From Sciurus carolinensis (Eukaryota > Chordata > Mammalia > Rodentia > Sciuridae): a stretch of DNA of 64,000 nt. The position numbers were made by a program, and so were the translations under genes. The notes under the pieces are model-generated. The model was not told where the DNA came from and did not search any database. It was given only the letters and a program-made list of their open reading frames with translations. The DNA is taken from assembly GCF_902686445.1 (NCBI RefSeq), contig NC_062219.1, positions 110,609,160 through 110,673,159 of the forward strand. The letters are read 5' to 3'. This document shows positions 27,028-40,789 of the stretch, piece after piece (the stretch's first letter is position 1; every line of letters starts with the position of its first letter).

Positions 27028-27150
27028 ATTTTCATTAATTCAACATTTAATGAAACATTGTACTGTGCTAGGCACAAAAGAAAATAGATCCCTATAAAAA
27101 TCCCTCAGAGAATTTACAATCTAGCAGGATAGAAAAGGCAAATATGCAGA
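27028..27150 (-). mobile_element. L2 LINE fragment
   Basis: 'tcattaattcaacatttaat', 'actgtgctaggcacaaaaga' and 'agaatttacaatctagcagg' are reverse L2 3'-end landmarks. Confidence 0.72.
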
Positions 27151-27810
27151 AGCTGTAAAATAAGGCATTCTCAACCTTTTCCTAAGAGATGGATAGACAG
27201 CCTTTGGAAAATGATTCCAGGATTCTTTCCTGAAGACAGTATAGTGACCTTGAAGGATGAATGAAATAGCGTGACATACTATAGATGAACAAAGTGAAGA
27301 AGGTGTGCTCAAGAAACAACAGTACTTTAGGCTGGGTCAAGGGTATGTGGTTCAAGAGTGGGAAAGACCTAGACTAACTCAGGGACATCACTTTTCTCCC
27401 CTGCCTCCCACACTACCTAAGATCCTATTCTCTATATCTGTTGGCTCTAGGTCATACTTATTAAATATACAGGGAATAAATCCAAACATTAAAAAATTAA
27501 ACTTATTCAATTAACTTTGATGATACTGCTATTCCTGGGTTTTCCAGGTAATTTGGATTCCAGAAGAACTCTGTCCATCCTTGGTTAAGGACAGGTACCT
27601 TATATCTCTCTAACAACATTAGAACATTTAAAGAAAGTTCACATGACCAAGAGCAGGTACGTGGCAAGTATGTATTTGTACATCTGCAAATTCGGAAAGT
27701 TTGAGAAAAGTTGTTGGGTCTAATACCTTGCAAATAAGAATAATGAGGAAGAGGAAGACAAGAACCATGAATAATCTATAAATCAGTTCAAAGAACTATA
27801 ATCCCAAATG
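27151..27810. other. Unique intron
   Basis: No element recognised; may include diverged L2 continuing from the left. Confidence 0.4.
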
Positions 27811-27822
27811 AAGAGGTAGCAC

Positions 27823-28030
27823 TTTTTTTTCAGTACCAAGGATTGCACCCAAGGGTGCTTAACTACTCAGTCACATCCCCAAGCCTTTTTTATATTTTAT
27901 TTAGAGACAGGTCCTCTCTAAGTTGCTGAGGGCCTCGCTAAGTTGCTGAGGCTGGCTTTGAACTCATGATCCTCCTGCCTCCATTTCCCAGTTCACTGGG
28001 ATTATAAGAGTATACCACCACACCCAGCTG
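27823..28030 (-). mobile_element. B1-dID dimeric SINE
   Basis: T-run, ID-like half complement ('ggattgcacccaagggtgct'), 'tttatttagagacaggtcct' spacer, B1 half ending CACCCAGCTG. Flanked by similar AAGAG(G/C)TA words. Confidence 0.92.
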
Positions 28031-28117
28031 AAGAGCTAATACTCTTATAGAACTTCCAAAAAGTTATTGGTCCCTATAAATAAACTTGTTTTATATTTTC
28101 ATTTTATTTGTTTACTT

Positions 28118-28285
28118 ATTCTTGTAGTACTAGGGATTGAACCCAGAGACCCTCTACCAAAGAGTCACACCCCTTTTTATTTAATTTTGAAATAGGGTCT
28201 CACTAAGTTGTTGAAACTGACCTCAAACTGTGATCCTCCTGCTTCAGCTTCCTGAGTCGCCAGGTGTGTGTCACCATAACCAGCT
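28118..28285 (-). mobile_element. B1-dID dimeric SINE, shortened
   Basis: Same structure as the neighbour 90 bp away, same strand, with a deletion in the ID-like half and more divergence. Confidence 0.88.
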
Positions 28286-28319
28286 ATAAATTTATTTTTA
28301 GAAATATATCCAATGAATA

Positions 28320-28530
28320 TACTCACTACTCAGCTACTAACTTACTATACAACTGCAGACAAAAAACTCAACCTTCCTGAGTCTCTCAGGAGGAAGGAGG
28401 GTGAAGAGAAACTGACAGCCAGAGGTGGGCCAGGCCTGCAGAGGTGGCCGAGCTCCTGAGCTGCAAGATGCTCTTCTGGCATCGACCTGCCCCCACCTTC
28501 TCAGAGCCTCACTCTGATCCTGCCTCTGGT
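28320..28530. other. MIR scrap followed by a GC-rich segment
   Basis: 28320-28385 looks like MIR core. 28386-28530 is clearly GC-richer than its surroundings (GGGCCAGGCCTGCAGAGG) and is not assigned to any family. Confidence 0.35.
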
Positions 28531-28848
28531 GTATAGGGATGCTGCTAAAATGTAGATCCTCTCCACAACTTTTCCATCCTTTGGCTGAATGATATCTAAA
28601 GCACCTTAAGCTTCTAAAATGTCCTCTGGGACTGTTTTATGATCTTGTCTTTAGATGTAAGGACAAAGCCTAGAAAGAAGTATCTTAAGTGAATGTAGCA
28701 CTAGGCAGATTTCAAAGGCCATTTTAAAAGCATCAGTCAACAAAACAATTATCAATCACTTAAGAGACCAGAACATAGAAATCAAACATTTAACGAACTC
28801 AGTGTTTATCAGATCATAGAACGTGTGTGTATAACCAACCCCCACACT

Positions 28849-28851
<3 letters not shown>

Positions 28852-28906
<55 letters not shown>
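28852..28906. repeat. (CA)n microsatellite
   Basis: About 27 dinucleotide units interrupted by one T (CACAT ACACA). Confidence 0.97.
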
Positions 28907-30564
<1,658 letters not shown>

Positions 30565-32715
30565 TCATGCTAAATAGATATGTGAACATACATACTGGGT
30601 GGTTTAAGCCAAGGAATTATCAATATAGATATTTATAATGATGTGTATATATAATGCCTTCCTTTTCAAATTGCTTTTTAAGCATTATCTGGTGGCAAGC
30701 ATTTCTAGTTCTGTTCTATAAAAGGAGAGCTGAGCGTCCCAGAGGGCAACTTGGATTGGAGGCTCTCTGGATGCCTCCTCTAGCCTCTTAGTGAAAAGAT
30801 GGGAAAAGTGGTTGTGCACTGGGGTGCTTCCTTGTTTCATGATGAAGGAAATCTCATTTGAAAACTCAAGAGTCCATGCATGTTAGACATACTGTCTCAA
30901 AGCTTGGGCAGAAGCAGAGGCAAACATATGTTTCAAAGAGAAATGTTCCTAAAGACCATAATGACTTTTTTTCTTTTCTGTATTACAACTACCCGTTGCT
31001 GAGATCCTGTTCTGAAAAATTAAAACTCAAACCTACAATCCTTTTAAAAGAGGGGTGGGGGAAGAAAGAAAGAAAAAAAATGTAAGGAAGGAAACTCAAA
31101 TTCTCAAAATCAATCTAGATATTTTGTGATATGCCAAAGCCCAAAAGCATAGAACAAACTCTGTTAAGTCACAGAGAATTTTTTTTATTTTAAATCTAAT
31201 ATTGTGGTTTTATAAAAGGAACTGAAAAATACTCTTTGACTAAATATATGAATGTGACAATTCATTAGTTTTTAAAAACAACTTTTTCTCTTCTAGTTTA
31301 TTCAAGTCTAAAACCTAAGGAAATTCTGGATATTGAAGAAATCTGCAAATTAAAACATACTCAAGGTACTAAGACTTCTTAAAAATCATCAAATCATTCT
31401 TAAAGAAGTCTAGCAGAGGCTAGGCACAAATATAACAGAAAAGCATCAGAATCTGGCTGTGACCTAGTGCAGTATACCTGCAGAGTGGTGCTGCAGAATG
31501 AGTGCAGGGTCTAACGTGCACACACGCTGTGGGTCCCTTCTCCACATTCTGAACCATAAGGCTCTAATATACTGCCCTGTCATTTTCCTAAAAAATGTTT
31601 TGGTGACTGAAGTTAATTCAAGGAAGAACTGCTGAGATGATGATTGGATTAAGAATTTGCACTTTGAAGAAAAACTAAGGGAATTAGGATTATTACCCCT
31701 AAAAGCAAAAAGTCTTGAAAGAGTACTGTTAAAATTACTTGGAGCATGGGAGTTCTTCACTATTTCACTGCTCTATGGGGAGTGCAAATACTTCAGCCTC
31801 CCACTTAACAAAGGACAAGAAGAATCTATCAGGATAGAGTTAAGTTGAACATTAGAATTTCCCAACTATAAGCTGTCTTCATAAGACAAATTCCTTATTT
31901 TATTTGCCCCAAAATGTATTTTCCTGTCTCCTTTTTCATTGCCTACCCAGCCCAAAGAAAACAGACAGGAAGCCAAGGCTCAGTAACATGAGTGTAGCTG
32001 TCTCCCCAGCCAAACATGTTTCAACGAGGCCCATTAACTGAAATGCACCCACCACCCTATTTCCTGCCAGTGCAAGTCTTGGGCATCTGCTATAACAGAG
32101 GGACTAGACCTCGAAAAAAATGACTGTGAAAAACTAGGGGAATGAACTGTTTGCTAATCGTTGTTTTTCCCATCATTTATGGGTTTTTTTCCCTACAGAT
32201 TACAAATAGATTTTAGACTCTACAGAACTTTTAGAGGTGACCCCAAATAATTCCTAGACCCCTGCTAGTAATATGTTTACAGATGAAGTGTTTACACATT
32301 AAGAGGTCTGCAGAGGTAGGTCAACTAGCTTGTGGTCTTCAGCTATTGACTAGCTCAGTTTGGAAAGAACACGGTTCTGTCCAAGTTGACTGAGCTTTCC
32401 ACTCATCATGAGGCACAATGTGAGGTCACTGGAATGCTACCTTCCTCTCCCAGTTGCTAAAGAGGACTAAATATTATCTAGATCATACAGTGAGACACCT
32501 GAGACTAAGCCTAATGAGGCATTAAGGCTGGTTTTCAACATAAGCAGAGACAGTAGCAAGGATTCAATAACAAACTTAATAACTCCTTCATTACCCTAAA
32601 CAAATAGCTGTAGTCCAACTCACCAAACTTCTATCAATACATCTTACTGGGTCTAACTATTTTCACAATTAGCAATTTACATAGTATTCATCACAAATCC
32701 ACCAAGTCTGATTCT

Positions 32716-32741
32716 TACACACACACACTCTCTCTCTCTCA
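32716..32741. repeat. (CA)n(CT)n compound microsatellite
   Basis: About six CA units followed by about six CT units. Confidence 0.9.
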
Positions 32742-33220
32742 CGTTGGTGTGGTACTAATGCAACTGTAAACATTAACAAGAAAGGTTGTGGAATTGTCCC
32801 TGGAAGCTATTTTTTAATAGGTCATATTTTTTGGAAGATTCCCTCAAGGTTAAAGGCTGAGCTACATGATCTTGCATGGTTCCTTTATACACTGGAACTT
32901 TATGTGGGGCATGGGTCATAAGAAAATTTAATAAACTTTGCCTCTGCTTTATACAGCCTTTTCATTAAGTTTTCATGGAGACTGTATGAGATGTGAGCTC
33001 AGGGTCTGGATGTGGTTGTACATTTTAGTCTACTGCTTTAGGGAGTAAAGAAAGTTGTAGGTAAGAACAACAGACTTGGAATAGCACTGGTATAAGTGTG
33101 AAAAATAAAAGGCAGATGAAATTTTAAAAGCTTCCAATGATCTTTTATAAATTATCCTCAAAGAGAGCTACCAAATATCTACAGAAAACCTAGAATAGTT
33201 CAGAGAACATCTATCTGGGG

Positions 33221-33258
<38 letters not shown>
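33221..33258. repeat. (CA)n microsatellite
   Basis: About 18 uninterrupted units. Confidence 0.97.
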
Positions 33259-33261
<3 letters not shown>

Positions 33262-33681
33262 TATAGTTTTCCTTGTAGATATCTGCCCTTCATAGCAACC
33301 AACACAACCACAACAAAATTCTTACAGTACAATGAAAAGAAAAAAGAAAAAGGTTCTTTATCTTTCAGCCATGTACCACCAAACCACATCAGGGTATACT
33401 CAAATGACAGACTGAAAGAGGATGTACTTAAACCTTTAGCACCAAGCAAACCTTTCAGAAATTGAGAACTTGGGAGACAAAGGACACATTAACTTGGATC
33501 AAGGACAGAGCATTCTGCCATGTTGCAGGGAAGACTAAACCTCATCCAAAGGGCCAAAGAGGAGCTCTTCCAAGCAGGAGGACACTATAAAGAATAGAAG
33601 ATTCTTTTGGGTTATAATTGAACTCTTTATGTAAAAGTTCAGTCCTGGATCCTCTTCACTGATTGAACTTCCTCCCTAAAG

Positions 33682-33853
33682 CAGTGGTCCTTTTCAGCCT
33701 GTGAATAATAAAATTCCCCTACAGGGTTTTTGGAACAAGTGGCTGTCCAGATTCCATATCAGATCAATACATAAGAATTTCTGGGGTGGGCCATAAGGAA
33801 AAATTGTGTTTTAAAAGCTCACCAAATGAAATGTCCAGGGTTGGGAATTACTG
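33682..33853. mobile_element. MER5A-type hAT MITE, near full length
   Basis: Begins CAGTGGTCC and ends GGGAATTACTG, imperfect inverted termini of the MER5 group. Internal 'gaatttctggggtgggccat' and 'tgttttaaaagctcaccaaa' match the family. Confidence 0.8.
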
Positions 33854-33864
33854 CCCAAGATGGT

Positions 33865-34775
33865 CTTAGTCCCAACACAAGTGCCTCTGCCCTGAGTTCC
33901 AGGTTTGTGTGTCCCACTGCCTACTTGACGGCTCCTCCTGAAATGTCTAGAAGATACTGCAAATACTGCACACTCAAAATAGAATTCTTGATTCTCTTTC
34001 CAGAATAACTTTATTACTTCTTAACAGTCGCCCATATCAATAAATGGCATTAGCCACTTAATTGCTTTAAGCCAAAAACCTAGACATTTTCCTTGATTTG
34101 TCTTTATTTCCCACTCCCCACATTCAATCCATTACCAAGGCCTGTTGTCTCCATCTCAATACTACATCTTAAATCTATTCTGTTCTTTGCTTTTCTACTG
34201 GCACAAACCCAGTCCAAAACCCTATAATCTCTCTCTGGGCATCTGACTTTGTCTCCTTTATAGTTTCCTATCCCAGGACATTTCTCTATCTCTGAAATGC
34301 TCTCCCCTTGATTCTTTGTATGGCTCATCCTTCTCATCATACCAAGGATAAACACCACTTCCTGGGGCTGGGGTTGTGGCTCAGTGGTAGAGCGCTTGCC
34401 TAGCACATGTAAGGCACCAGGTTTGATCCTCAGCACCAAATTTAAAAAATAAACAAATAAAATAAAGGTATTGTGTCCATCTACAATTAAAAAATGTTAA
34501 AAAAAAAAAAACACTTCTTTTGAGAGACCAGGTCTGCCTACCATAACCAAAGTAGTTTCTCACCCTCTTAAGCATACCCTCTCTTTATTTCCTTTATAGC
34601 AGTTACAAAATCTGTAATTATCTTGTGTATTCATGTCTCCTGAAAGACTGTATCATGAGAATGAGTGTTCTTTCTGGTATACAGCTGTATTCTCACAATC
34701 TAATTCAGTGCCTGCCAGATAGTAGGTACTCAATAAATGTTTATACAATAAATGAATGAATATTTTCTTTTAGAT
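33865..34775 (+). mobile_element. L2 LINE 3' portion, interrupted by an ID SINE
   Basis: Left part has 'tctctgaaatgctctcccct'; right part has 'cctttatagcagttacaaaa' and the L2 3' end 'agtaggtactcaataaatgt'. The ID at 34364-34511 sits inside it. Confidence 0.82.
34364..34511 (+). mobile_element. ID-type SINE nested in L2
   Basis: Starts GGGGCTGGGGTTGTGGCTCA, tail contains 'tattgtgtccatctacaatt' and ends in A13. Confidence 0.94.
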
Positions 34776-36095
34776 AAATGTCTTGATTGAAAGAAAACTC
34801 TCTGGTCCAGGTTATCCTATTACAATACTAACCCAAAATACTCTTCTTGTTTGCCAATCTAGTGAAATCAGTGATCAAAATCTTTCTTTAGAAACAAGCC
34901 CCTACTGGTGCTTCCTATGAAATTATACTGAAGGACATTCCTTAAGTGAGAGCTTGCTTGCTTCCTGAAAAACATTTTATCTCACTATAATTCTTAAACA
35001 TTGTTGAAAGTAATTTAGAAACGGAAAAATTAAAGAGGCAATGGATATAATTTAGATTCTAAATCTTAGAGCAATGTATTACTTCTACAGATGAGAACCT
35101 CGAGTTCCTGAGAAGGGATATGATTTGATCAAAGTCCCATAGTTAGTGGCAGGACTAGAACCCAGGTTTCCTGATTGCTAGTCCAGTGCTCTTTCCTTCA
35201 TTGCCATCCAGCTTAATTTAGAACATAACAGAGCAACAGAAGTCATTCAGGGGAAATCATGACCAAAAATGAATTTAAAATGAAAAAGAAAAAAGTAGTT
35301 TTCAAAATGATTTCTTTCAAAAAGTTGACTGTGTTTGGCTGAATATGACCTTTGTTGCAATAAATTCAGGGGCACAAGAAGAATGCATGACCAAAAGGTC
35401 ACAGCATTCACACATCCTTAAAGCAAAGACACATAAGTATCTGTTAGTCACTAAGCAGTAGTCTAACTAATCATCCCATTTATTCCTACCCACAATGAAA
35501 GTCAGAAATACTGCCATTATAACTCTGCTTTCAAAAAAATCACACATCTGAAACTCTAGAGTCTTCAGTTAGAGTGAAGACTCTAAAAAGTCAGCTGTAT
35601 GAATTATAAAAAATAAACTTGCTTCTGTGCTGTGACCCATTTTGCCCATTTTTATAAAAGTTGATTGAGAAGTGCTTAACAACTCTAAAGTGTGCCTGCC
35701 CCAGCCAGAAGCTCACAGTCCACACACTATATCCACAGTAGGATGCACTGTATCAGGTAGCGCGCTCTTCCTAAAGGATGGCAAGATGTGCTTACAAAAA
35801 GCAAAACAAAGTGCTTCTTTATGAAGAATGCACTATGCAACATCTGGTCCATCCTAACATGGCACAGCAGAGTTATCCTGCTCATCGTTTGGGCATGATA
35901 TTTGGCAGTGTCCTTTACAGTAGCATTTTAAATTGATTTGAAACACTCACTTCCTTTATGAGGCATCTACTTTTATATTTGGTATCATGAAGTTATCTTT
36001 AAATAAAATAACTAAAGTTAAAGGAAGATCTGCAATCAAGCATCAATGCCTTCAGTACCATGTCCACATAAGGGTCTGTTAGTCTGGCTGGTTAG
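34776..36095. other. Intron with one MIR
   Basis: Apart from the MIR listed separately, unique AT-rich sequence. Confidence 0.45.
35075..35212 (-). mobile_element. MIR SINE
   Basis: 'tctacagatgagaacctcga', 'gtggcaggactagaacccag' and 'ctagtccagtgctctttcct' are reverse MIR landmarks. Confidence 0.82.
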
Positions 36096-36330
36096 AGTTT
36101 GTTAGATACCCACTTCATGCAAGTCTCAGTGGGAATTGTAAAGACAAAGAGACAGAAAAATACATAAGATAATGTCCTTGCCTTCAAGGAGTTTACAATC
36201 TTGTGGAGAAGAAAGGCAAGTCATTAAATATAACCAAAGAAAGGTTGTGATGAGGGCAATAACTAAAATGCTATGCTTGGAGATCAACTGAGTAAATCTG
36301 ATAATGGAGTACTTTAGAATATTAATAAAG
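36095..36330 (-). mobile_element. L2 LINE fragment
   Basis: 'ataatgtccttgccttcaag', 'gagtttacaatcttgtggag' and 'gttgtgatgagggcaataac' are reverse L2 landmarks. A further L2-like segment resumes near 36650-36750. Confidence 0.75.
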
Positions 36331-36497
36331 TGGTGATTTTGTGATTTTCTAAGAAATGTCCTTAGTTTTTAGAAGGACTACCATATATTTAGGGTTTGTT
36401 TGTTTTGTTTTTTATTTAATATTTAGGGTTTAAATGCCATGATGTCTGGTATTTGCTTTAAGATTTTTTGACAAATAATAGATGAAGCAAATGTGGT

Positions 36498-36600
36498 AAA
36501 AAAAAAAAAAAAAAACAGGTGGTGGGTAGATATGATTGTATTAAAAATATGTATTATCATGCATGTTTGAAATTTTTCATAATAAAAAATTAAGAATAAT
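36498..36600 (+). mobile_element. A18 tract and L1M-like 3' end
   Basis: An A-run near 36498-36516 is followed by 'gtttgaaatttttcataata', typical of old L1 3' ends. Confidence 0.5.
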
Positions 36601-37199
36601 AAACTGCTATAGGAAGTACAGGGGAGCAACTGACTTTGACTAAAAGGAAAAATGAAGCCTTCACTGATGAGACCATTATGACTGTCCTTGAAGGCTGAGT
36701 AGGACTCTGATAAGCAAAGAAGGAAGGAAGAAAGCTAGCTGGAGTGCACATGACAGAAACATGATAATAAATATCTTATGACAAGATGATGCTAAACATA
36801 TATGTGATATTAATCTAAACAAGCACACCATTCTTCAAATCACTTAATTCCTCAAGCCTACACATTAATTCTTTAAAGCTATGCAATATATATGAGAATC
36901 TTCCATTTCTATTTAAAGATAGATCTCCTAAACTGTAAACCAATATTTGGCAGCCCATGAACCTACTCTGCCATGCATCCAGGCTTCCCTGGAGAAAAGA
37001 AGTAACTGAGGAGACATTAGTTAATTTTGCTGTCACCAAGAATGTGATAGAATAAGATCTGGTGCAAGCTCTTGGGCTCAAGCCACAGGATATAACAATT
37101 TAAGAATGTTTATACAATAAATGAATGAATATTGTCCTCTTTTAGACAAATGACAGTAATCCTCACAGTAAAAGGAAGAAAGGAGAGGACTTGAATTAG

Positions 37200-37313
37200 A
37201 AGTACCATTTTTTGGGCTGGGGAGATAGCTCAGTCGGTAGAGTGCTTGCCTTGCAAGCACAAGGCCCTGGGTTTGATCCCCAGCATCGCAAAAAAAAAAA
37301 AAGTACCATTTTT
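37200..37313 (+). mobile_element. Young ID SINE (BC1-like) with 13-bp target-site duplication
   Basis: Core 37214-37300: GGGCTGGGGAGATAGCTCAG, intact A box (TAGCTCAGTCGGTAGAG) and near-perfect B box (GGTTTGATCCC), then A13. Flanked by AAGTACCATTTTT at 37200-37212 and 37301-37313. Little divergence, so a recent insertion. Confidence 0.95.
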
Positions 37314-38300
37314 CACATTAAATTTGTTATGTCAACAAAATTGCTATTCCAGAGTAGTTCTGGAAAATAAATAAATAATGAGGCCCTTCACCTTTAATCT
37401 CTCTTTCTTGAAAGAAGACCAAGGAGTGTGTTTGTAGGGGAAGATTAGGGAACAGGCTCACTAATTTTAAATTTATGTATGTTTTGCGTCATCTTGTCTC
37501 ACAATGTTTATTATTGTGTTTCTATTATTTGCACTCCCATGAACTGCAATTTCAAATAATGTTTTTTGGAATTCTACTACTGAAGAGGAGACTTGGTGTA
37601 TCTTGGGCATTTCAGTTGACTGTCTCTAGCAAAAGCAATATGACAGGGACAATTACACAGACTCAGGTAAGTTCTGAGGAAAGCCATGTAAAGCTCTGAC
37701 CCAAACACTTCATAACTACTGAGGCTTGAGATTTTAAAATCCTGATTTTCTCCATCCCTATACATGTATGAAAATGAAAATACTAATGAGGAAATTGAAA
37801 TTATCCTGTTTACATTCAGATGATTACATTTTACTGGTGATTTGTGAATATCTAGAAATCAAAGACCTATACTCTTGTAATGTTCAGTTTAGACCCTTGC
37901 CCCTCCACCAATATCAAATAGTCCTAAGCAGCTTCTCCTCTGATTTCCTTACTTTCATGAATATCACCATTTTCCAGGACCCCCGCCAGATCCAAAATCT
38001 AGCTTAGGCATATCTTTTCCATCTCCTTTCCTAGTCCACATAATCCACTCAAGCCCATCCCTACACTGCCCATAGGAAGGGACCCCTGCTTTCCATTCCC
38101 ACTGGAGCTATCCTAGGCTCTAGCCTATAGCTCACACACCAGAGGAGCAGTCTCACATATTGGGAACGACAAACTAGTCATATGACCACAGGAAGGTGTT
38201 TAATGGAACTCTGAGGCTTACAAACAAAAATGGTTTGTTTCCATAATGTTGTTTATTCCATAAAGTTATTTCTGCACCCCAATACTAAGATTCATTTTAC
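37314..38300. other. Intron, possible L2 relic near 37.9-38.1 kb
   Basis: Mostly unassigned; pyrimidine-rich text around 37880-38060 is L2-like but weak. Confidence 0.35.
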
Positions 38301-38309
38301 TTACCTGCT

Positions 38310-38865
38310 CAAATCCATTTAGTGACTGTTAAATTAAATACAGACCCTTGAGCTCAGGAAACAAGAACCCAGAAAGTATGTTCCCAGCATGTGTTGCATG
38401 CTCATTTCCAATGACTACCACTCAGGTGCTCCCAGTCTGTGCTGTGCTCACACTGGCCTATCCACAGCATTTCAGAGACCTGGTGCCTTTGCCCAAATTG
38501 TCCCCTCAACCTGGAACACCCTTTCCCCACCTACTGCATTTATCAAAATCCCTTCCTTCTGGTATTTTCTATGTCTAGGGCCTCAGTAGTCCTCTGGTTT
38601 CTGTCATAGCAAGGTAAGAGCAGCTGCAACTGGTTTTTGTCCATAACTCTTGATTACACCTAGGTGTGATAGGCATTCAGTAAGCATTAACTTACTATCA
38701 ATTGACATAAAATATTTACACAAAATTTCAAACCCTATTATTCTAGACTTTCTATACTTGACTATAAACCCTTCAGGGATGTGTCATATTCTATTTCTAA
38801 CACAATCTTGGAGCCTAGCTACAAAAAGAAACAAAACAAATGCTTGTTGAATTAATAAACATGAA
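38310..38865 (+). mobile_element. L2 LINE 3' portion
   Basis: 'cctttgcccaaattgtcccc' and 'tcaacctggaacaccctttc' match the L2 'tgcctggaatgccctccc' region. The 3' end is 'aaatgcttgttgaattaata'. Confidence 0.8.
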
Positions 38866-40070
38866 CATGGATAAACTTAAAATTACCTCTCCTTTTGTCC
38901 AGTAAGAAACACAGAGAAGGGGCAGGGGAAAAGTTGGCTATTGGGAAACATTTACCACAGTAAAACTGATGAGTCTATAATCTTTGCTGGGAAAGGCTGC
39001 TGAGTCATCTTTTTTCCTAAGAGTATACTGTCTGGTTCAGGTCAAGAACTATTTCTGGACTAAAATAATGAAACAGACTAAAAAACTATCTTCAAGTTTA
39101 AAGCCTCAGCCCCTCTGAGCCTCTGAAAATTAACAACTATGCAATATGACACAGGACAGCTCATGAGAGGAGACAGCCCTAGAGCAATGTTAGTGTGTGG
39201 CTTCAGACAGAGGACCACAGATCATAAACAAATCTCTTTCCAGGAGATTCTTCTCTGATGGCATTTCTAAAATGAGCTTCTCTCTAAGGGCCCCTCTTAA
39301 TATATAAACCAATTTCTAAAGGAAAAAAATCATAATCACTACCACATATCTTCAAAAGCTCCCTTTCAGCCCTTGAACAGTGAGGCATGTAGGATTCAGA
39401 GTTTATCAAGAGAGAAAAGAGGAAGCACAATTTTATCCAAAGAGGTCTGAAGCCTTTCCAGTCTCTTGGGTAAAACATAATTATGGAAAGAAAAATATAA
39501 TCTACTCAAGAGACATAATTACATAGTTAAGCCATAGACTCCATAGAAATATTCTAGGAACTCCAGTTCATAAAAAAAAAAAAAGTTAAAAGTCGAATTT
39601 GCTTTCTTTTAATATTAAAAGGCACCAGTTTAGATTAGTGACAAAAAAGTTCACTCTCTCAATCTCACATGTAGTCATTTTTTTAAGTATAATTAGATGT
39701 GTGACAGAGAGAATTGAAGGCCTGCCCATTTCAAAATTTAGGCTTCTAAATTTGAAGAATTCAAAATCTTTCAATAAAATGCAAATGAAAGTATTATGAA
39801 GTATGAATTTGATGTATGTAAGTGCCAATTCCTTTATAACTTTTAGCTTTCAGATTGTGGTAAATCACAATAATCTAAGCATAAAGTACCTAGAAGAAAG
39901 GACAGAATTATTTGGATAGTGTAGTATCAGCCACACATCAGAGAACGAATTCTCAAAAACATGCTTAGAGCATAATTCTTTTACTTCAAATAATGAACCC
40001 AAAAGTTTTGAGACACCTAGAGAAAAAGAAATTCATAGGAGGTTAAAAAGAAAAAATAATTTTCAAAAGA
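38866..40070. other. Unique AT-rich intron
   Basis: No element recognised; A13 near 39572. Confidence 0.45.
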
Positions 40071-40074
40071 CTAG

Positions 40075-40205
40075 GGGGCTGGGGTTTGGCTTAGTGGTAG
40101 AGCACTTGCCTAGAATGTGTGAGGCACTGGGTTTGATCCTCAGCACCACATATAAATAAATAAAATAAATATCCAACGACAACTAAAAAATATTTTTTAA
40201 AAAAT
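40075..40205 (+). mobile_element. ID-type SINE with long tail
   Basis: GGGGCTGGGGTTTGGCTTAG start, 'cactgggtttgatcctcagc' B-box region, 'aaataaataaaataaatatc' tail. Confidence 0.92.
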
Positions 40206-40381
40206 TTAAAGAAAGACCAAATGAAAATATACAAGAGGAGATGTCAGTGACACTGTGCAGGCAGGGAAAAAAAGAGTCAACAGGGAGTGTGGTTGGCTTT
40301 ACCACAGCCCCTCTCCCACATTCTAAACACATCTCTAACTTACTATGCCTCCTCATCCCAATTCTCCGATACTTTCTTGTT

Positions 40382-40789
40382 CCAATCCTGCTTTTTTTTT
40401 TTTTTTTTTAATACCAGGGATTGAACCCAAGGGCACTTAACCACCCTTATCCATGTGGATAGCCACATCTGGACAGCCACATCTCGGCCCCCTTTCCCCT
40501 GCCCCAAACATTGTTGTAGTTGTAGATGGACATAATACTTTTATTATATTTATTTATTTTTATGTGGTGCTGAGGATCAACCTCAGTGCCTCACACGTGC
40601 TAGGCGAGTGCTCTACCACTGAGCCACAACCCCGCCCTTTTTATATTTTATTTTGAGACAGGGTCTCACTAGGTTGCTTACATCCTCGCTAAGTTGCTGG
40701 GGTTGGCTTCAAACCTACGATCCTTCTGCCTCAGCCTCCAGAGTTGCTGGGATTACAGGCAAGCTCCACACACCCGAACCAATCCTGCT
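40382..40789 (-). mobile_element. B1-dID dimeric SINE split by an ID insertion, 11-bp target-site duplication
   Basis: Outer element 40393-40778 with CCAATCCTGCT on both sides (40382-40392, 40779-40789). Left piece: T18 and ID-like half; right piece from 40637: 'gagacagggtctcactaggt' to the B1 5' end. A second ID copy occupies about 40510-40636. Confidence 0.92.
40510..40636 (-). mobile_element. ID-type SINE nested in B1-dID
   Basis: Minus-strand ID with tail complement 'gttgtagttgtagatggaca' and 'ctctaccactgagccacaac'. It lies between the two halves of the host element, so it is the younger insertion. Confidence 0.9.

Noticed and set aside
34104..34439. 111-codon open frame, minus strand
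   Set aside because: It runs across the junction of an ID SINE and an L2 relic; it is repeat sequence.
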